Positions 45,504 through 53,235 of a stretch of DNA of 64,000 nt are shown piece by piece (positions within the stretch are counted from its first letter, which is position 1; the number at the start of each line of letters is the position of its first letter). The position numbers and the translations under genes are program-made. The notes beneath the pieces were generated by a model. It saw only the letters and a list, made by a program, of their open reading frames with translations, did not search any database and was not told where the DNA came from. Source of the stretch: Mycobacterium paraense. GTDB taxonomy: Bacteria > Actinomycetota > Actinomycetes > Mycobacteriales > Mycobacteriaceae. The stretch spans positions 62,001 through 126,000 of the forward strand of contig NZ_LQPM01000008.1 of assembly GCF_002101815.1 (NCBI RefSeq), written 5' to 3'.

Positions 45504-46322
45504 TCAGGGTAGGCCAGCGCCGGGCGTGTCGACCGTCACGGCGTCCAGCCGGGACAGCTTGGTGCCGATCAGGCGCCGCGGATAGGCGTCGGTGCTGGAC
45601 AGCAAGAACAGCGTGCGGCGCGAGGGGCCGCCGAGGGCGCACGCGATGGCCACCCGCTCGCCCATGTCGATGCGGTCGGTCACCGCGCCGCCCTCGGTAA
45701 TCCGCTCGAACTGGTGGGCCAGCGTCATCGACGCCCACACCCCGCCCTCGGCGTCGAGCGCGATCCCGTCGGGCGGCCCGTCGAGGCCGTCGGCGAACAC
45801 CCGGCGCCCGCCCAGCCCGCCGTCGGCGTCGATGGTGAAGGCGCTCAGCCGGCGGGCTGTCGATTCGGCGACGATCAGCGTCTTCCGGTCGGGGGTGATC
45901 ACCATGCCGTTGGGAAAGTCCAGGTCCTCGGCGACGACGGTGGCCGAGTCGTCGGGATCGAGGCGGATGATCGCGCCGCCGGAGAACGCCTGACATCCGA
46001 TGTAGGCCCGCCCGGTGTCGTCGACGACCATGTCGCCCAGATTGGCCGGCGTCAGGTGCGCGAGATCGGCGACGGGGACGACCGTTTCGCCGTCGTAGCG
46101 CAGCACCTGCCGGTCTTCGGTCGAGGCGATCAGCAGTGACCCGTCGGGGCGGAACCCCAGGCCGGACGGCGAGCGCCCGGGCAGGGGCAACGTGGTGAGC
46201 GTGCCGCGCAGGTCCGCGGTGTGGACGGCCTCGCCGAGCATGTCGGAGAACCACAGCAGTCCCTCGAACCACCGCGGGCCTTCACCGAAGCAGAAGCCGT
46301 TGGCCAGGGGCTCGGGAATCAT
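45504..46322 (-). CDS. SMP-30/gluconolactonase-like lactonase
   Basis: A 272-residue beta-propeller protein. The metal-binding residues of SMP-30 lactonases are present: Glu14 in FGEGPRW, Asn in DFPNGM, and Asp in GPPDGIALD. It opens lactones with a divalent metal. In this cluster it could hydrolyse the lactone made by the Baeyer-Villiger-type enzyme at 57267. The second 28-bp motif copy lies 11 bases upstream of its ATG. Confidence 0.88.
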   Translation of the reverse strand: MIPEPLANGFCFGEGPRWFEGLLWFSDMLGEAVHTADLRGTLTTLPLPGRSPSGLGFRPDGSLLIASTEDRQVLRYDGETVVPVADLAHLTPANLGDMVVDDTGRAYIGCQAFSGGAIIRLDPDDSATVVAEDLDFPNGMVITPDRKTLIVAESTARRLSAFTIDADGGLGGRRVFADGLDGPPDGIALDAEGGVWASMTLAHQFERITEGGAVTDRIDMGERVAIACALGGPSRRTLFLLSSTDAYPRRLIGTKLSRLDAVTVDTPGAGLP

Positions 46323-46333
46323 CCGGCCACGCC

Positions 46334-46361
46334 TTTACAAAACATCGGGAAAGTGTCACGC
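46334..46361. promoter_or_regulatory. 28-bp island motif, copy 2 (SMP-30 promoter)
   Basis: TTTACAAA, eight bases, AAAGTGTCACGC. As with copy 1, the TCA within it is the stop codon of the upstream minus-strand gene (the SRPBCC gene), and the motif lies directly before the next start. Minus-strand reading: GTGACA, 16 bases, TAAAGG. Confidence 0.75.
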
Positions 46362-46847
46362 AGGACGTGCACCGGTGTCAATCTCGCCCAGTTCGCGCGC
46401 CACGGCCTCGTGATAGGCGTCGATGCGCGCCGGGTTGGCCTGCTGAAAGAGTTGATCGGGCAGCGGCGCGTGCTTGTAGGCCTCGATCGCCATGGTCCGG
46501 GAGAACAGGGTGACGTCCCGGCCCGGCCTGGTGAACCGATAGGTGACGGTGATCCGGCCTTCGAGCCCGCCGTTTCCGTCGCGGTCGTGGCCGAGGCGGC
46601 CCACCGAATTGAACACGAACAGCGAGGGCCGGTCGGCGATGGCCAGCTGCCAGCTGAAGATCCGCTCGCCGTCCGGGCCGGCCTCCTCCCAGGTGTCACC
46701 GACCTCGAGCGGCAGCTCCGGCAACTTGCCGATGTGCGCGCTGCCGGGGTACGTCTTCGTCCAGTTCGCCGGATTGGTCACGAAGTCGTACACCGCCTCG
46801 GCGGGATGGGCAAAGGCGGTCTCCGAGGTGCTCGTCACGATGCCCAA
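46356..46847 (-). CDS. SRPBCC-family protein
   Basis: A 163-residue SRPBCC/START-fold protein (TSTSETAFAHPAEAVYDFVTNPANWTKTYPGSAHIG at the N-terminus, a C-terminal helix with PARIDAYHEAVARELGE). It offers a hydrophobic pocket for a ligand; the function is unknown. The TTG at 46847 is chosen as start because AAGGGAGG lies eight bases upstream; the GTG at 46838 would be too far from it. It is divergent from a thioesterase gene, with motif copy 3 between. Confidence 0.75.
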   Translation of the reverse strand: MGIVTSTSETAFAHPAEAVYDFVTNPANWTKTYPGSAHIGKLPELPLEVGDTWEEAGPDGERIFSWQLAIADRPSLFVFNSVGRLGHDRDGNGGLEGRITVTYRFTRPGRDVTLFSRTMAIEAYKHAPLPDQLFQQANPARIDAYHEAVARELGEIDTGARPA

Positions 46848-46880
46848 TTGCGTTGCCTCCCTTGTGTCTGTTAGCCAAGC

Positions 46881-46908
46881 TTTACAAATCCTACTCAAAG
46901 TGTCACGC
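46881..46908. promoter_or_regulatory. 28-bp island motif, copy 3 (divergent promoter)
   Basis: TTTACAAA, eight bases, AAAGTGTCACGC, in the gap between the divergent SRPBCC (minus) and thioesterase (plus) genes. Minus-strand GTGACA-N16-TAAAGC would start transcription about 25 bases before the SRPBCC start. Confidence 0.75.
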
Positions 46909-46945
46909 TGAGCCCTGAGCTGCTGGCGCGAGAGATGGAGCGGAG

Positions 46946-47836
46946 TTGACTAAAGCTTCCGAGGAATCCGAGCAGACCGAGTGGACGGTGCAGGGCCTGC
47001 TGGATCTCTTCGACGTGCGGGCCGACGGGCAGGATCGGTTCACCGGTGACACGGGTATCGCCGCGGGCGACGAACGGCAGGTGGTGGAGGGCACCCAGGT
47101 GCTCGCCCAGGCGATCGTCGCGGTGGCCAAACGATTCCCGGACAAGTCCGTGCGCTCGGCGCACGCGGTGTTCTCCCGCGCGGTCACCGTCGGGCCGCCG
47201 ATCGAATTGGTGCTCGACGTGGTGGCCGAGGGCCGGTCCACCGCGACCGCCGTGGTCGCGGTGCATCAGAACGGCCGGCGCTGCCTGAGCATCACCGTGC
47301 TGGCCGACGTGCCCACCGACGACGTCATCCGCCACCACCTGCCGCGTCCCGAGGTGGCCGCGCCGGCGGACGCCCACCACTCGCCGATGCCGATGGTCGG
47401 TCGCGAACTGCGCCTGGTCGACGTCGTCGACGTGAACAGCCCCGACGAGGTCGGGCCGCCGGAGCTGTACGCGTGGCTGCACTACGAACCGATCCCGACC
47501 CGGGACGACCTGGCCAAGGCGCTGCTGGCGTACTTCACCGGCCACCTGGGGATTTCGACCACCATGCGTGCGCACCCGGGCATTGGCACGGCCCAGGCGC
47601 ACCTGACGGTGTCGACCGCGCCGATGAGCATCTCCGTCGCGTTCCACGAACCGGTGCGCTGGGAGGGCTGGCTGCTCTACAGCCACGAGAGCACCCAGGT
47701 CGGCGCGGGCATGTCCTACGTGCGCGGCACGGTGCATTCCGAGGAGGGCGAGCTGCTGTGCTCGTTCGCCCAGGAGGCGCTGATCCGTCCGCTGCGCACC
47801 AGCGACACCGCGATCGATTCGCGCGCGCGGTTCTAA
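46946..47836 (+). CDS. Acyl-CoA thioesterase II-like protein
   Basis: A 296-residue double hot-dog thioesterase. EEGTQ-type first domain (GTQVLAQAIVAVAKRFPDKSVRSAHAVFSRAVTVGPPIEL) and second domain (LAKALLAYFTGHLGISTTMRAH, HEPVRWEGWLLYSHESTQVGAGMSYVRG) are typical of TesB/ACOT8 enzymes. It probably frees acids from acyl-CoA in the same pathway. TTG at 46946 after GGAGCGGAG is the best start; no ATG lies in frame nearby. It heads the plus-strand operon with the F420-type and acyl-CoA dehydrogenase genes. Confidence 0.85.
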   Translation: MTKASEESEQTEWTVQGLLDLFDVRADGQDRFTGDTGIAAGDERQVVEGTQVLAQAIVAVAKRFPDKSVRSAHAVFSRAVTVGPPIELVLDVVAEGRSTATAVVAVHQNGRRCLSITVLADVPTDDVIRHHLPRPEVAAPADAHHSPMPMVGRELRLVDVVDVNSPDEVGPPELYAWLHYEPIPTRDDLAKALLAYFTGHLGISTTMRAHPGIGTAQAHLTVSTAPMSISVAFHEPVRWEGWLLYSHESTQVGAGMSYVRGTVHSEEGELLCSFAQEALIRPLRTSDTAIDSRARF

Positions 47837-47851
47837 CGTCTGGCCGCCCGC

Positions 47852-48766
47852 ATGCGCTTCACCATCACCCACCCGATGCACAGCCACCCGTACAACCCGG
47901 AGCTGGTGAGCGGGGAGGGCATCGCCACGGTGGCGGCGGCCACCGAGGCGGCCGGGATCCACGGGTTCGGCTTCACCGACCACCCGGCGCCGTCGCAGCG
48001 CTGGCTGGAGGCCGGCGGGCACGACGCGCTGGATCCTTTTGTCGCGCTGGGTTATGCGGCCGCCCGCACAACGACCCTGCGGCTGATCCCCAACATCGTG
48101 GTGCTGCCGTATCGAAACCCGTTCGTGGTGGCCAAGTCCGGGGCTTCGCTGGACCTGCTTTCGGGCGGCCGCTTCACGCTGGCCGTCGGCGTGGGTTACC
48201 TCAAGCGTGAATTCGCGGCGCTGGGCGTGAACTACGACGAGCGCGCCGAGCTGTTCGACGAAGCGCTGCAGGTGATCCGGGCGATCTGGACCGGTGACGA
48301 CATCACCTTCGAGGGAAAGCATTTCACCGCCCGGGGCATCACGGCGCACCCACGGCCGGCGAGCTGCCCGCCGATCTGGATCGGCGGCAACACCACGACC
48401 GCGCGCCAGCGCGTCGCGCAGCACGGCGACGGCTGGTGCCCGTTCCCCGCGCCGCCGCAGCTGGCCCAGACCGCGGGCACCGCGGTGATCGACTCCGTGC
48501 AACGCCTCACCGAGGGCATCGACGATCTGCGGCGGCGCTGCGACGCGGCGGGCCGCGACTGGTCCGCGATCGACGTCACGTTCACCAACTTCGAGGGCGG
48601 CAGCCCCGCGTCCGACGGGTTCAACGCCGACGCGTACCTCGATGGACTGGAAAAGCTTGCGGCCGTGGGCGTGACGTGGGTGAGCGTCCATCTGCCCGGC
48701 GACAGCGTGGCGCACGCGCTGGAGACCCTCGACCGGTTCCGGACTCAAGTGGTTGACGCGATCTAA
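47852..48766 (+). CDS. LLM-class F420-dependent oxidoreductase
   Basis: A 304-residue luciferase-like protein. Family segments: GFGFTDHPAPS, AARTTTLRLIPNIVVLPYRNPFVVAKSGASLDLLSGGRFTLAVGVGYLKREFAALG, and RPASCPPIWIGGNTTTARQRVAQHGDGWCPF. It probably uses F420 for hydride transfer to a ketone, alcohol or enone. It lies 15 bases after the thioesterase gene; its stop abuts the ATG of the acyl-CoA dehydrogenase gene. The substrate is unknown. Confidence 0.9.
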   Translation: MRFTITHPMHSHPYNPELVSGEGIATVAAATEAAGIHGFGFTDHPAPSQRWLEAGGHDALDPFVALGYAAARTTTLRLIPNIVVLPYRNPFVVAKSGASLDLLSGGRFTLAVGVGYLKREFAALGVNYDERAELFDEALQVIRAIWTGDDITFEGKHFTARGITAHPRPASCPPIWIGGNTTTARQRVAQHGDGWCPFPAPPQLAQTAGTAVIDSVQRLTEGIDDLRRRCDAAGRDWSAIDVTFTNFEGGSPASDGFNADAYLDGLEKLAAVGVTWVSVHLPGDSVAHALETLDRFRTQVVDAI

Positions 48767-49918
48767 ATGGACTTCTCGCACGTCGAACTCTCCACGCAGG
48801 ACCAGGAATTCCTTGACGAGACCCGGGCCTTCATCACCAAGCACGTCACCGACGAGGTGCTCGCCCGCCAGCTGGAATTCGGCGAAAACTTCGACGAGCA
48901 CGTGCATTTGGCGCTCGGCGAGGCCGGTTACCTGGCCTCGGACTGGAAGGCGGAGGGCGACGGGGGCTTCAGCCCGGTTCGGCGGCGCATCTTCCAGCTG
49001 GAGATCGCCCGCGCCCACACGCCGTGGTACCACTGGGGCACCACGTCCGTCGTCGCGCGGCTGGTGCAGCAATTCGGCGCGCCGGAGCTGGCCGGCAAAG
49101 TGGTGCCCGGTGTGCTGTCCGGCGAGATCCGGCTGTGCCTGGGGTACACCGAGCCCGAGGGCGGCTCCGACGTGGCCACCTGCAAGACGCGGGCGGTGCG
49201 CGACGGCGACGCGTGGGTCATCAACGGCTCCAAGATGTTCACCTCGAACGCGCAGAACGCCCGATACGTCTTTCTGCTCACCAACACCGACCCGCAGGGG
49301 CGGAAACACAAGAACCTGACCATGTTTCTGGTGCCCCTGGATTCGCCGGGCATCGAGATCCAACCGATCCGCACGCTCGACGGCGACCGCACCAACATCG
49401 TCTACTACAGCGACGTGCGCGTCGACGACCTCTACCGCATCGGCGAGGTGAACGGCGGCTGGACGGTGATGCGCGCGGCGCTCGACTCCGAGCACGGCAT
49501 CGTGGACCAGGAAGACCATGGCCTGCAGTACGTCGCGGCGATGGCGGGCCACGGCGACATCATGGCCGAAGTGGTCGACACGGTCGCGGCGCTGGTTTCC
49601 GACGTGGACGACGAGTCGGTGAAATACCGGCTGGGGCGCGCCGTCGCGCGAATGGAGGCGGCGCTCTCCACGCCCGGGATGTTCGGGCGCGTGGCGATCG
49701 CGCAGACGATGCGCGACATCACCCCGGACCTGATGGACATCCTGGGGACCGCGTCGGCGCTGCCCACCGACACCCCCGGCGCCGCGAGTAACGGAGCGGC
49801 AGAACACCTTTACCGCCTCTCGCTACCGCTCGGGATCTACGGCGGAACCCTCGAGGTGTTCCGCAACATGATCGCGCAGCACGCGCTGGGGCTCGGTCGT
49901 CCCAGTTACGGCGGCTGA
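48767..49918 (+). CDS. Acyl-CoA dehydrogenase
   Basis: A 383-residue FAD enzyme. The flavin region LCLGYTEPEGGSDVATCKTRAV and the C-terminal IYGGTLEVFRNMIAQHALGLGR, where the Glu of GGTLE is near the usual catalytic place, are typical. It dehydrogenates an acyl-CoA at C2-C3, perhaps of a ring-containing chain. It starts directly after the F420-type gene stop and ends the operon, six bases before a long hairpin. Confidence 0.92.
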   Translation: MDFSHVELSTQDQEFLDETRAFITKHVTDEVLARQLEFGENFDEHVHLALGEAGYLASDWKAEGDGGFSPVRRRIFQLEIARAHTPWYHWGTTSVVARLVQQFGAPELAGKVVPGVLSGEIRLCLGYTEPEGGSDVATCKTRAVRDGDAWVINGSKMFTSNAQNARYVFLLTNTDPQGRKHKNLTMFLVPLDSPGIEIQPIRTLDGDRTNIVYYSDVRVDDLYRIGEVNGGWTVMRAALDSEHGIVDQEDHGLQYVAAMAGHGDIMAEVVDTVAALVSDVDDESVKYRLGRAVARMEAALSTPGMFGRVAIAQTMRDITPDLMDILGTASALPTDTPGAASNGAAEHLYRLSLPLGIYGGTLEVFRNMIAQHALGLGRPSYGG

Positions 49919-49923
49919 GTTCA

Positions 49924-49986
49924 CCGCGAAAGTGCAACTACCGACGCCGCCTCTCGAGAAATGCGTCGCCAGTGGCACTTTCGCGG
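49924..49986. terminator. Long inverted repeat filling a convergent gap
   Basis: Arms 49924-49947 and 49963-49986 pair over 24 bases with three mismatches; the outer 12 bases (CCGCGAAAGTGC) are perfect. The 15-base loop holds CTCGAG. It occupies nearly all of the 69-base gap between two gene ends, so it is a likely two-way terminator. Confidence 0.7.
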
Positions 49987-49987
49987 C

Positions 49988-50653
49988 TCAGGTGAGCGGC
50001 AGTTGGGCCGTCACGTCCACCCGGGCTTCGTCGAAACTCAGAAATCCCTTGATGGGCAGGCTTTCCGGGTACGGCTCGTCGTAGCTCCACGCGACGTCGT
50101 CGACAGGACCCATCGACCAGTAGGTGGCGAAGCCCTTGTAGTTGCAGTAGCTCGACGTCTCGGATCGCCGCAGCAGCTCGGTGCGCACGTGCTTCGGGTC
50201 GACGTAGAGGCGGGGCGCGAGGGCGGTTTCGAACAGGATCAGCGTGTCGTCGGTGTCGACCAGCGCGGTGCCGTTGACCGAGACGCGCAGCCGGCGCCGC
50301 GTTGGGCGGCAGTCGATGCGGTGGTACGGATTCGGCGGGTAGTGCACCAGCTCGCGGCCCTCCTCCCGCCAGGTGTCGACGGCGTCCCACGGCACGTGGA
50401 CGAAGCCGGGGGCATCGGGCTCGGGCTCGGCCGGCAGGTCGCCGACCGCGTCGGCCGGGAAGGCGTAGCTCAGCGGGCGGCCACGCCGGTGCACCAGCAG
50501 CGCCCGCTCGGTGTCGATCACGGGGCGTCCGTCCTTGAAGGCCTGGACGCGCCGCGGGTGCGGCTCGACGTACACCACCTCGGCGGGTATCGCCGGCGAG
50601 AACCGCCCGGCCGGATCGCTGCTGAGCGGACCGCGTCCGGCTACCAGGCTCAT
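49988..50653 (-). CDS. Protein with duplicated DUF427 domain
   Basis: A 221-residue protein with two DUF427-type units. The second is complete (RLRVSVNGTALVDTDDTLILFETALAPRLYVDP, SETSSYCNYKGFATYWSM, DDVAWSYDEPYPESLPIKGFLSFDEARVDV); the first (VVYVEPHPRRVQAFKDGRPVIDTERALLVHRRGRPLSYAFP) keeps only part. GAAAGGAAC precedes the ATG at 50653. It is a relative of the single-domain protein at 15185. Function is unknown. It is divergent from the CoA-transferase gene across 65 bases. Confidence 0.8.
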   Translation of the reverse strand: MSLVAGRGPLSSDPAGRFSPAIPAEVVYVEPHPRRVQAFKDGRPVIDTERALLVHRRGRPLSYAFPADAVGDLPAEPEPDAPGFVHVPWDAVDTWREEGRELVHYPPNPYHRIDCRPTRRRLRVSVNGTALVDTDDTLILFETALAPRLYVDPKHVRTELLRRSETSSYCNYKGFATYWSMGPVDDVAWSYDEPYPESLPIKGFLSFDEARVDVTAQLPLT

Positions 50654-50718
50654 GGTGTTCCTTTCGTCGCGCTCGAACGTCACGCTAGCGCTCGGCCGGC
50701 ATGGTGTAGAAGTAACCC

Positions 50719-51888
50719 ATGGCCGGACCGGTGGAAGGCATCAAGGTCGTCGAACTCGGGGTCTGGGTGGCCGGACCGGCCACCGGCGGGATCCTGGCCG
50801 ACTGGGGCGCGGACGTGATCAAGATCGAGCCGCCGACCGGTGACCCGGGCCGCCTGTTCGGCCGGATGCTGGGGTGCGACCTCGGGGTCAACCCGCCGTT
50901 CGAAATGGACAACCGGTCCAAGCGCAGCGTCGTCCTGGACCTCACCACCGACGAGGGCCGCGACACCGCCCTCGAATTGCTCGGCGACGCCGATGTTTTC
51001 GTGACCAACGTGCGGCCCGCCGCGCTGCAACGCCTCGGGCTCGACTTCGAGTCGGTGTCGGCCCGCAACCCCCGCCTGGTCTACGGCCTGATCACCGGGT
51101 ACGGCGAGACGGGGCCCGACGCCGACCGCGCCGCCTACGACGTGGCCGCGTTCTGGTCGCGGGCTGGGGTCGCCCACCTGCTCACCCGCCCCGGCGACAC
51201 GCCCCCGTTCCAGCGCGGCGGCATGGGCGACCACTCCGCCGGGATGACCCTGGCCGCGGCGGTGTGCGCGGCGCTGCTCGCCCGCGAACGCACCGGCGCC
51301 GGCCAGCTGGTGAGCACCTCGCTGTACCGCCAGGGCGTCTACACCGTCAGCTTCGACCTCAACACCTATCTGCTGACCGGCCAGCCCATCGCGATCGGCC
51401 AGCGGGAATCGATGGGCAACCCGTGCATGAACAACTACGCCGCCGGCGACGGGCGGCGGTTCTGGATCGTCGGGCTCGAGGCCGACCGGCACTGGCCCCC
51501 GCTGTGTCGCGCCGTGGGCCGGCCCGAGTGGACCGACGATCCGCGATTCGCCGACGCCCGATCCCGCGCCGTCAATGCGGTCCAGCTCATCGCCGAGTTG
51601 GACGGGATCTTCGCGACCCGCCCGCTCGACGAATGGGCGCAGGTCTTCGCGGGCGAACCCGACCTGTTCTGGTCGCCGGTCAACGCGCTCGAGGACGTCG
51701 TGGCCGACGAGCAGTTCCACGCCGCGGGCGGCATCGTCGACGTGCCCGATGGGGAGGCCTCGGTCGCGATGGTGGCCACACCGGCGGATTTCCATGGCAC
51801 GCCGTGGTCGCCGCGTTCCGCGGCGCCGCAACTGGGTCAGCACACCGACGAGGTGCTCGCCGAACTCAAGGCCCGCCGCGGCTCGTGA
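50719..51888 (+). CDS. Family III CoA-transferase (CaiB/BaiF type)
   Basis: A 389-residue protein. The N-terminal GIKVVELGVWVAGPATGGILADWGADVIKIEPPTGD and Asp171 in GMGDHSAGM, the aspartate that forms the acyl intermediate, define the family. It moves CoA from a donor acyl-CoA to an acid, here perhaps the acid formed after ring opening. Its own upstream gap has at most a weak half-match to the 28-bp motif. Confidence 0.92.
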   Translation: MAGPVEGIKVVELGVWVAGPATGGILADWGADVIKIEPPTGDPGRLFGRMLGCDLGVNPPFEMDNRSKRSVVLDLTTDEGRDTALELLGDADVFVTNVRPAALQRLGLDFESVSARNPRLVYGLITGYGETGPDADRAAYDVAAFWSRAGVAHLLTRPGDTPPFQRGGMGDHSAGMTLAAAVCAALLARERTGAGQLVSTSLYRQGVYTVSFDLNTYLLTGQPIAIGQRESMGNPCMNNYAAGDGRRFWIVGLEADRHWPPLCRAVGRPEWTDDPRFADARSRAVNAVQLIAELDGIFATRPLDEWAQVFAGEPDLFWSPVNALEDVVADEQFHAAGGIVDVPDGEASVAMVATPADFHGTPWSPRSAAPQLGQHTDEVLAELKARRGS

Positions 51889-51903
51889 CCGGTCCGCGAG
51901 ACC

Positions 51904-51931
51904 TTTACAAATTTAGCCTGAAGTGTCACGC
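51904..51931. promoter_or_regulatory. 28-bp island motif, copy 4 (long operon leader)
   Basis: TTTACAAA, eight bases, GAAGTGTCACGC, between the CoA-transferase stop and the first gene of the ten-gene operon at 51980. Unlike copies 1-3 it precedes a plus-strand gene only, which favours a repressor site rather than a one-way promoter. Confidence 0.72.
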
Positions 51932-51979
51932 TGTCCGGTGACAACAAGCCCAGGACGAGCGCTGCAGGAAACGCCCACG

Positions 51980-52531
51980 ATGGTCACCCCAACGTTCCAC
52001 ATCGGCCACAAGAGCCGGGTCAGGTCCGCACGATCGGCCCGCGCCGACGGTGACTGTCTGCGCTACCGGTTGGACGTCGTCGCGGCCAGCACCGCCGACG
52101 TCGTGGCGTCCGCCGGCGGTTGGCTCTACGACCGGGTGATGGCCGGCTGGGAGGTGACCGTGCTGCTGCCGCACGGCTGCGACACCCGCGCGCTGCGGAT
52201 CCTCGGGGTGCGCCCGGTGGACGCCGACGAGCGGCCGGACCCGGCGGGCGCAGCGAGCCACAGCCTGGCGGTCAGCGCCGAGGCATTCAGCGCCGACGCA
52301 CGGGTGCGGGAGCAGGTGCTCGAGGCCATGGGCGACCGGCTGACCGAGCTCGCGTTGTGGGGTGACGGGTGGCCGCTGGCGGTCGATCGCGCGATGACCC
52401 GCACCCAGCACGTCCTCAGCATGGCGGCGCGCCGATTCAAGGGCTACGCGCTCGCCGAGGCCGGGATCGGCTGCGGCCCAGCCGATCCGGTCGAAACGCT
52501 GCTGTGCGACGCGGCGACCCGGCTCTCCTGA
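51980..52531 (+). CDS. Conserved hypothetical protein of the island operon
   Basis: A 183-residue protein I do not recognise. It reads DCLRYRLDVVAASTADVVASAGGWLYDRVMAGWEVTVLLP followed by an Ala-rich C-terminal helical part with TRTQHVLSMAARRFKGYALAEAG. There is no signal peptide, membrane segment or obvious catalytic motif. The ATG at 51980 follows AGGAAA; GTG codons at 51938 and 51923 are alternatives, the last lying inside the 28-bp motif. The stop shares a base with the next start, so it is coupled to the rest of the operon. Confidence 0.6.
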   Translation: MVTPTFHIGHKSRVRSARSARADGDCLRYRLDVVAASTADVVASAGGWLYDRVMAGWEVTVLLPHGCDTRALRILGVRPVDADERPDPAGAASHSLAVSAEAFSADARVREQVLEAMGDRLTELALWGDGWPLAVDRAMTRTQHVLSMAARRFKGYALAEAGIGCGPADPVETLLCDAATRLS

Positions 52532-53235
52532 TGAAGAAGTACTACGGCCACACCCTGCTTTACCTGCACGAGACGATTTCGCTGGGATCCGGGCGAAGCG
52601 ACGGCTTCACCGAAACCTTCACCGACATCTACCGGCCGATGATGGACGAGCTCGGCGCCCGGCTGTTCGCGATCTGGGAGACCACCCCGTACAACGGCCA
52701 CTGGCCACAGGCCACGATCATCTGGGAGATCGACGGATTCGCAGACTACGCCCGCATCGGCGCCGCCCAGGCGTGCGGCGGCAGCCACGAGACCGCGGCC
52801 GGCAAGTGGGCGGCGTACCTGTCCGACATCGGCGCCTCGGGGGAGGGCCGGATCATGTACCCCGGTCCCAGCAACAAGACGCTGGCACAGCTTCGCGAGT
52901 CGAATTTCGCTGCGCCGCTGGTGATCCAGGAGATCATGCAGACCAAGCCGGGGCGCCAGGACGACTACATCCGCGAGCTGGAGCGCCTGTATGTCCCCTG
53001 GTCGGAGCGCACCGGCAAGCGCTGGCTCGGCTCCTTCACCACGACATTCCGCTACAACGAGGTCATCCACTACTGGGCGCTGGACGGCGGCTGGGAATGC
53101 TTCGCCAATCACTACCCGTCCTGGAAGGACAGCCCGCCCGCGGAGATCGTCACGTGGATGAGCGTGGCGCCGGCCCTGCGCGACGGCTGGGAAGACTCCA
53201 TCCTGCAGGCCCTACCCCCCTCACCACTGCAGTGA
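52531..53235 (+). CDS. NIPSNAP/EthD-like dimeric alpha-beta barrel protein
   Basis: A 234-residue protein with two apparent ferredoxin-like halves: GFTETFTDIYRPMMDELGARLFAIWETTPYNGHWPQATIIWEIDGFADYARI and VIQEIMQTKPGRQDDYIRELERLYVPWSERTGKRWLGSFTTTFRYNEVIHYWALDG. The pattern is that of NIPSNAP or EthD-type proteins, some of which help P450 systems. It overlaps the P450 gene by four bases, so a supporting role is plausible. Family assignment is moderate. Confidence 0.6.
   Translation: MKKYYGHTLLYLHETISLGSGRSDGFTETFTDIYRPMMDELGARLFAIWETTPYNGHWPQATIIWEIDGFADYARIGAAQACGGSHETAAGKWAAYLSDIGASGEGRIMYPGPSNKTLAQLRESNFAAPLVIQEIMQTKPGRQDDYIRELERLYVPWSERTGKRWLGSFTTTFRYNEVIHYWALDGGWECFANHYPSWKDSPPAEIVTWMSVAPALRDGWEDSILQALPPSPLQ

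Noticed and set aside
46895..49807. A 970-codon open frame on the minus strand
   Set aside because: It is antisense to three well-supported genes (thioesterase, F420-type oxidoreductase, acyl-CoA dehydrogenase) and reads as low-complexity Arg/His/Gly-rich protein, the usual shadow of high-GC coding sequence.
50656..50683. A possible fifth copy of the 28-bp motif upstream of the CoA-transferase
   Set aside because: Only GAACGTCACGC resembles the right half, with one base missing, and the left half does not match TTTACAAA. Too weak to list as a site.
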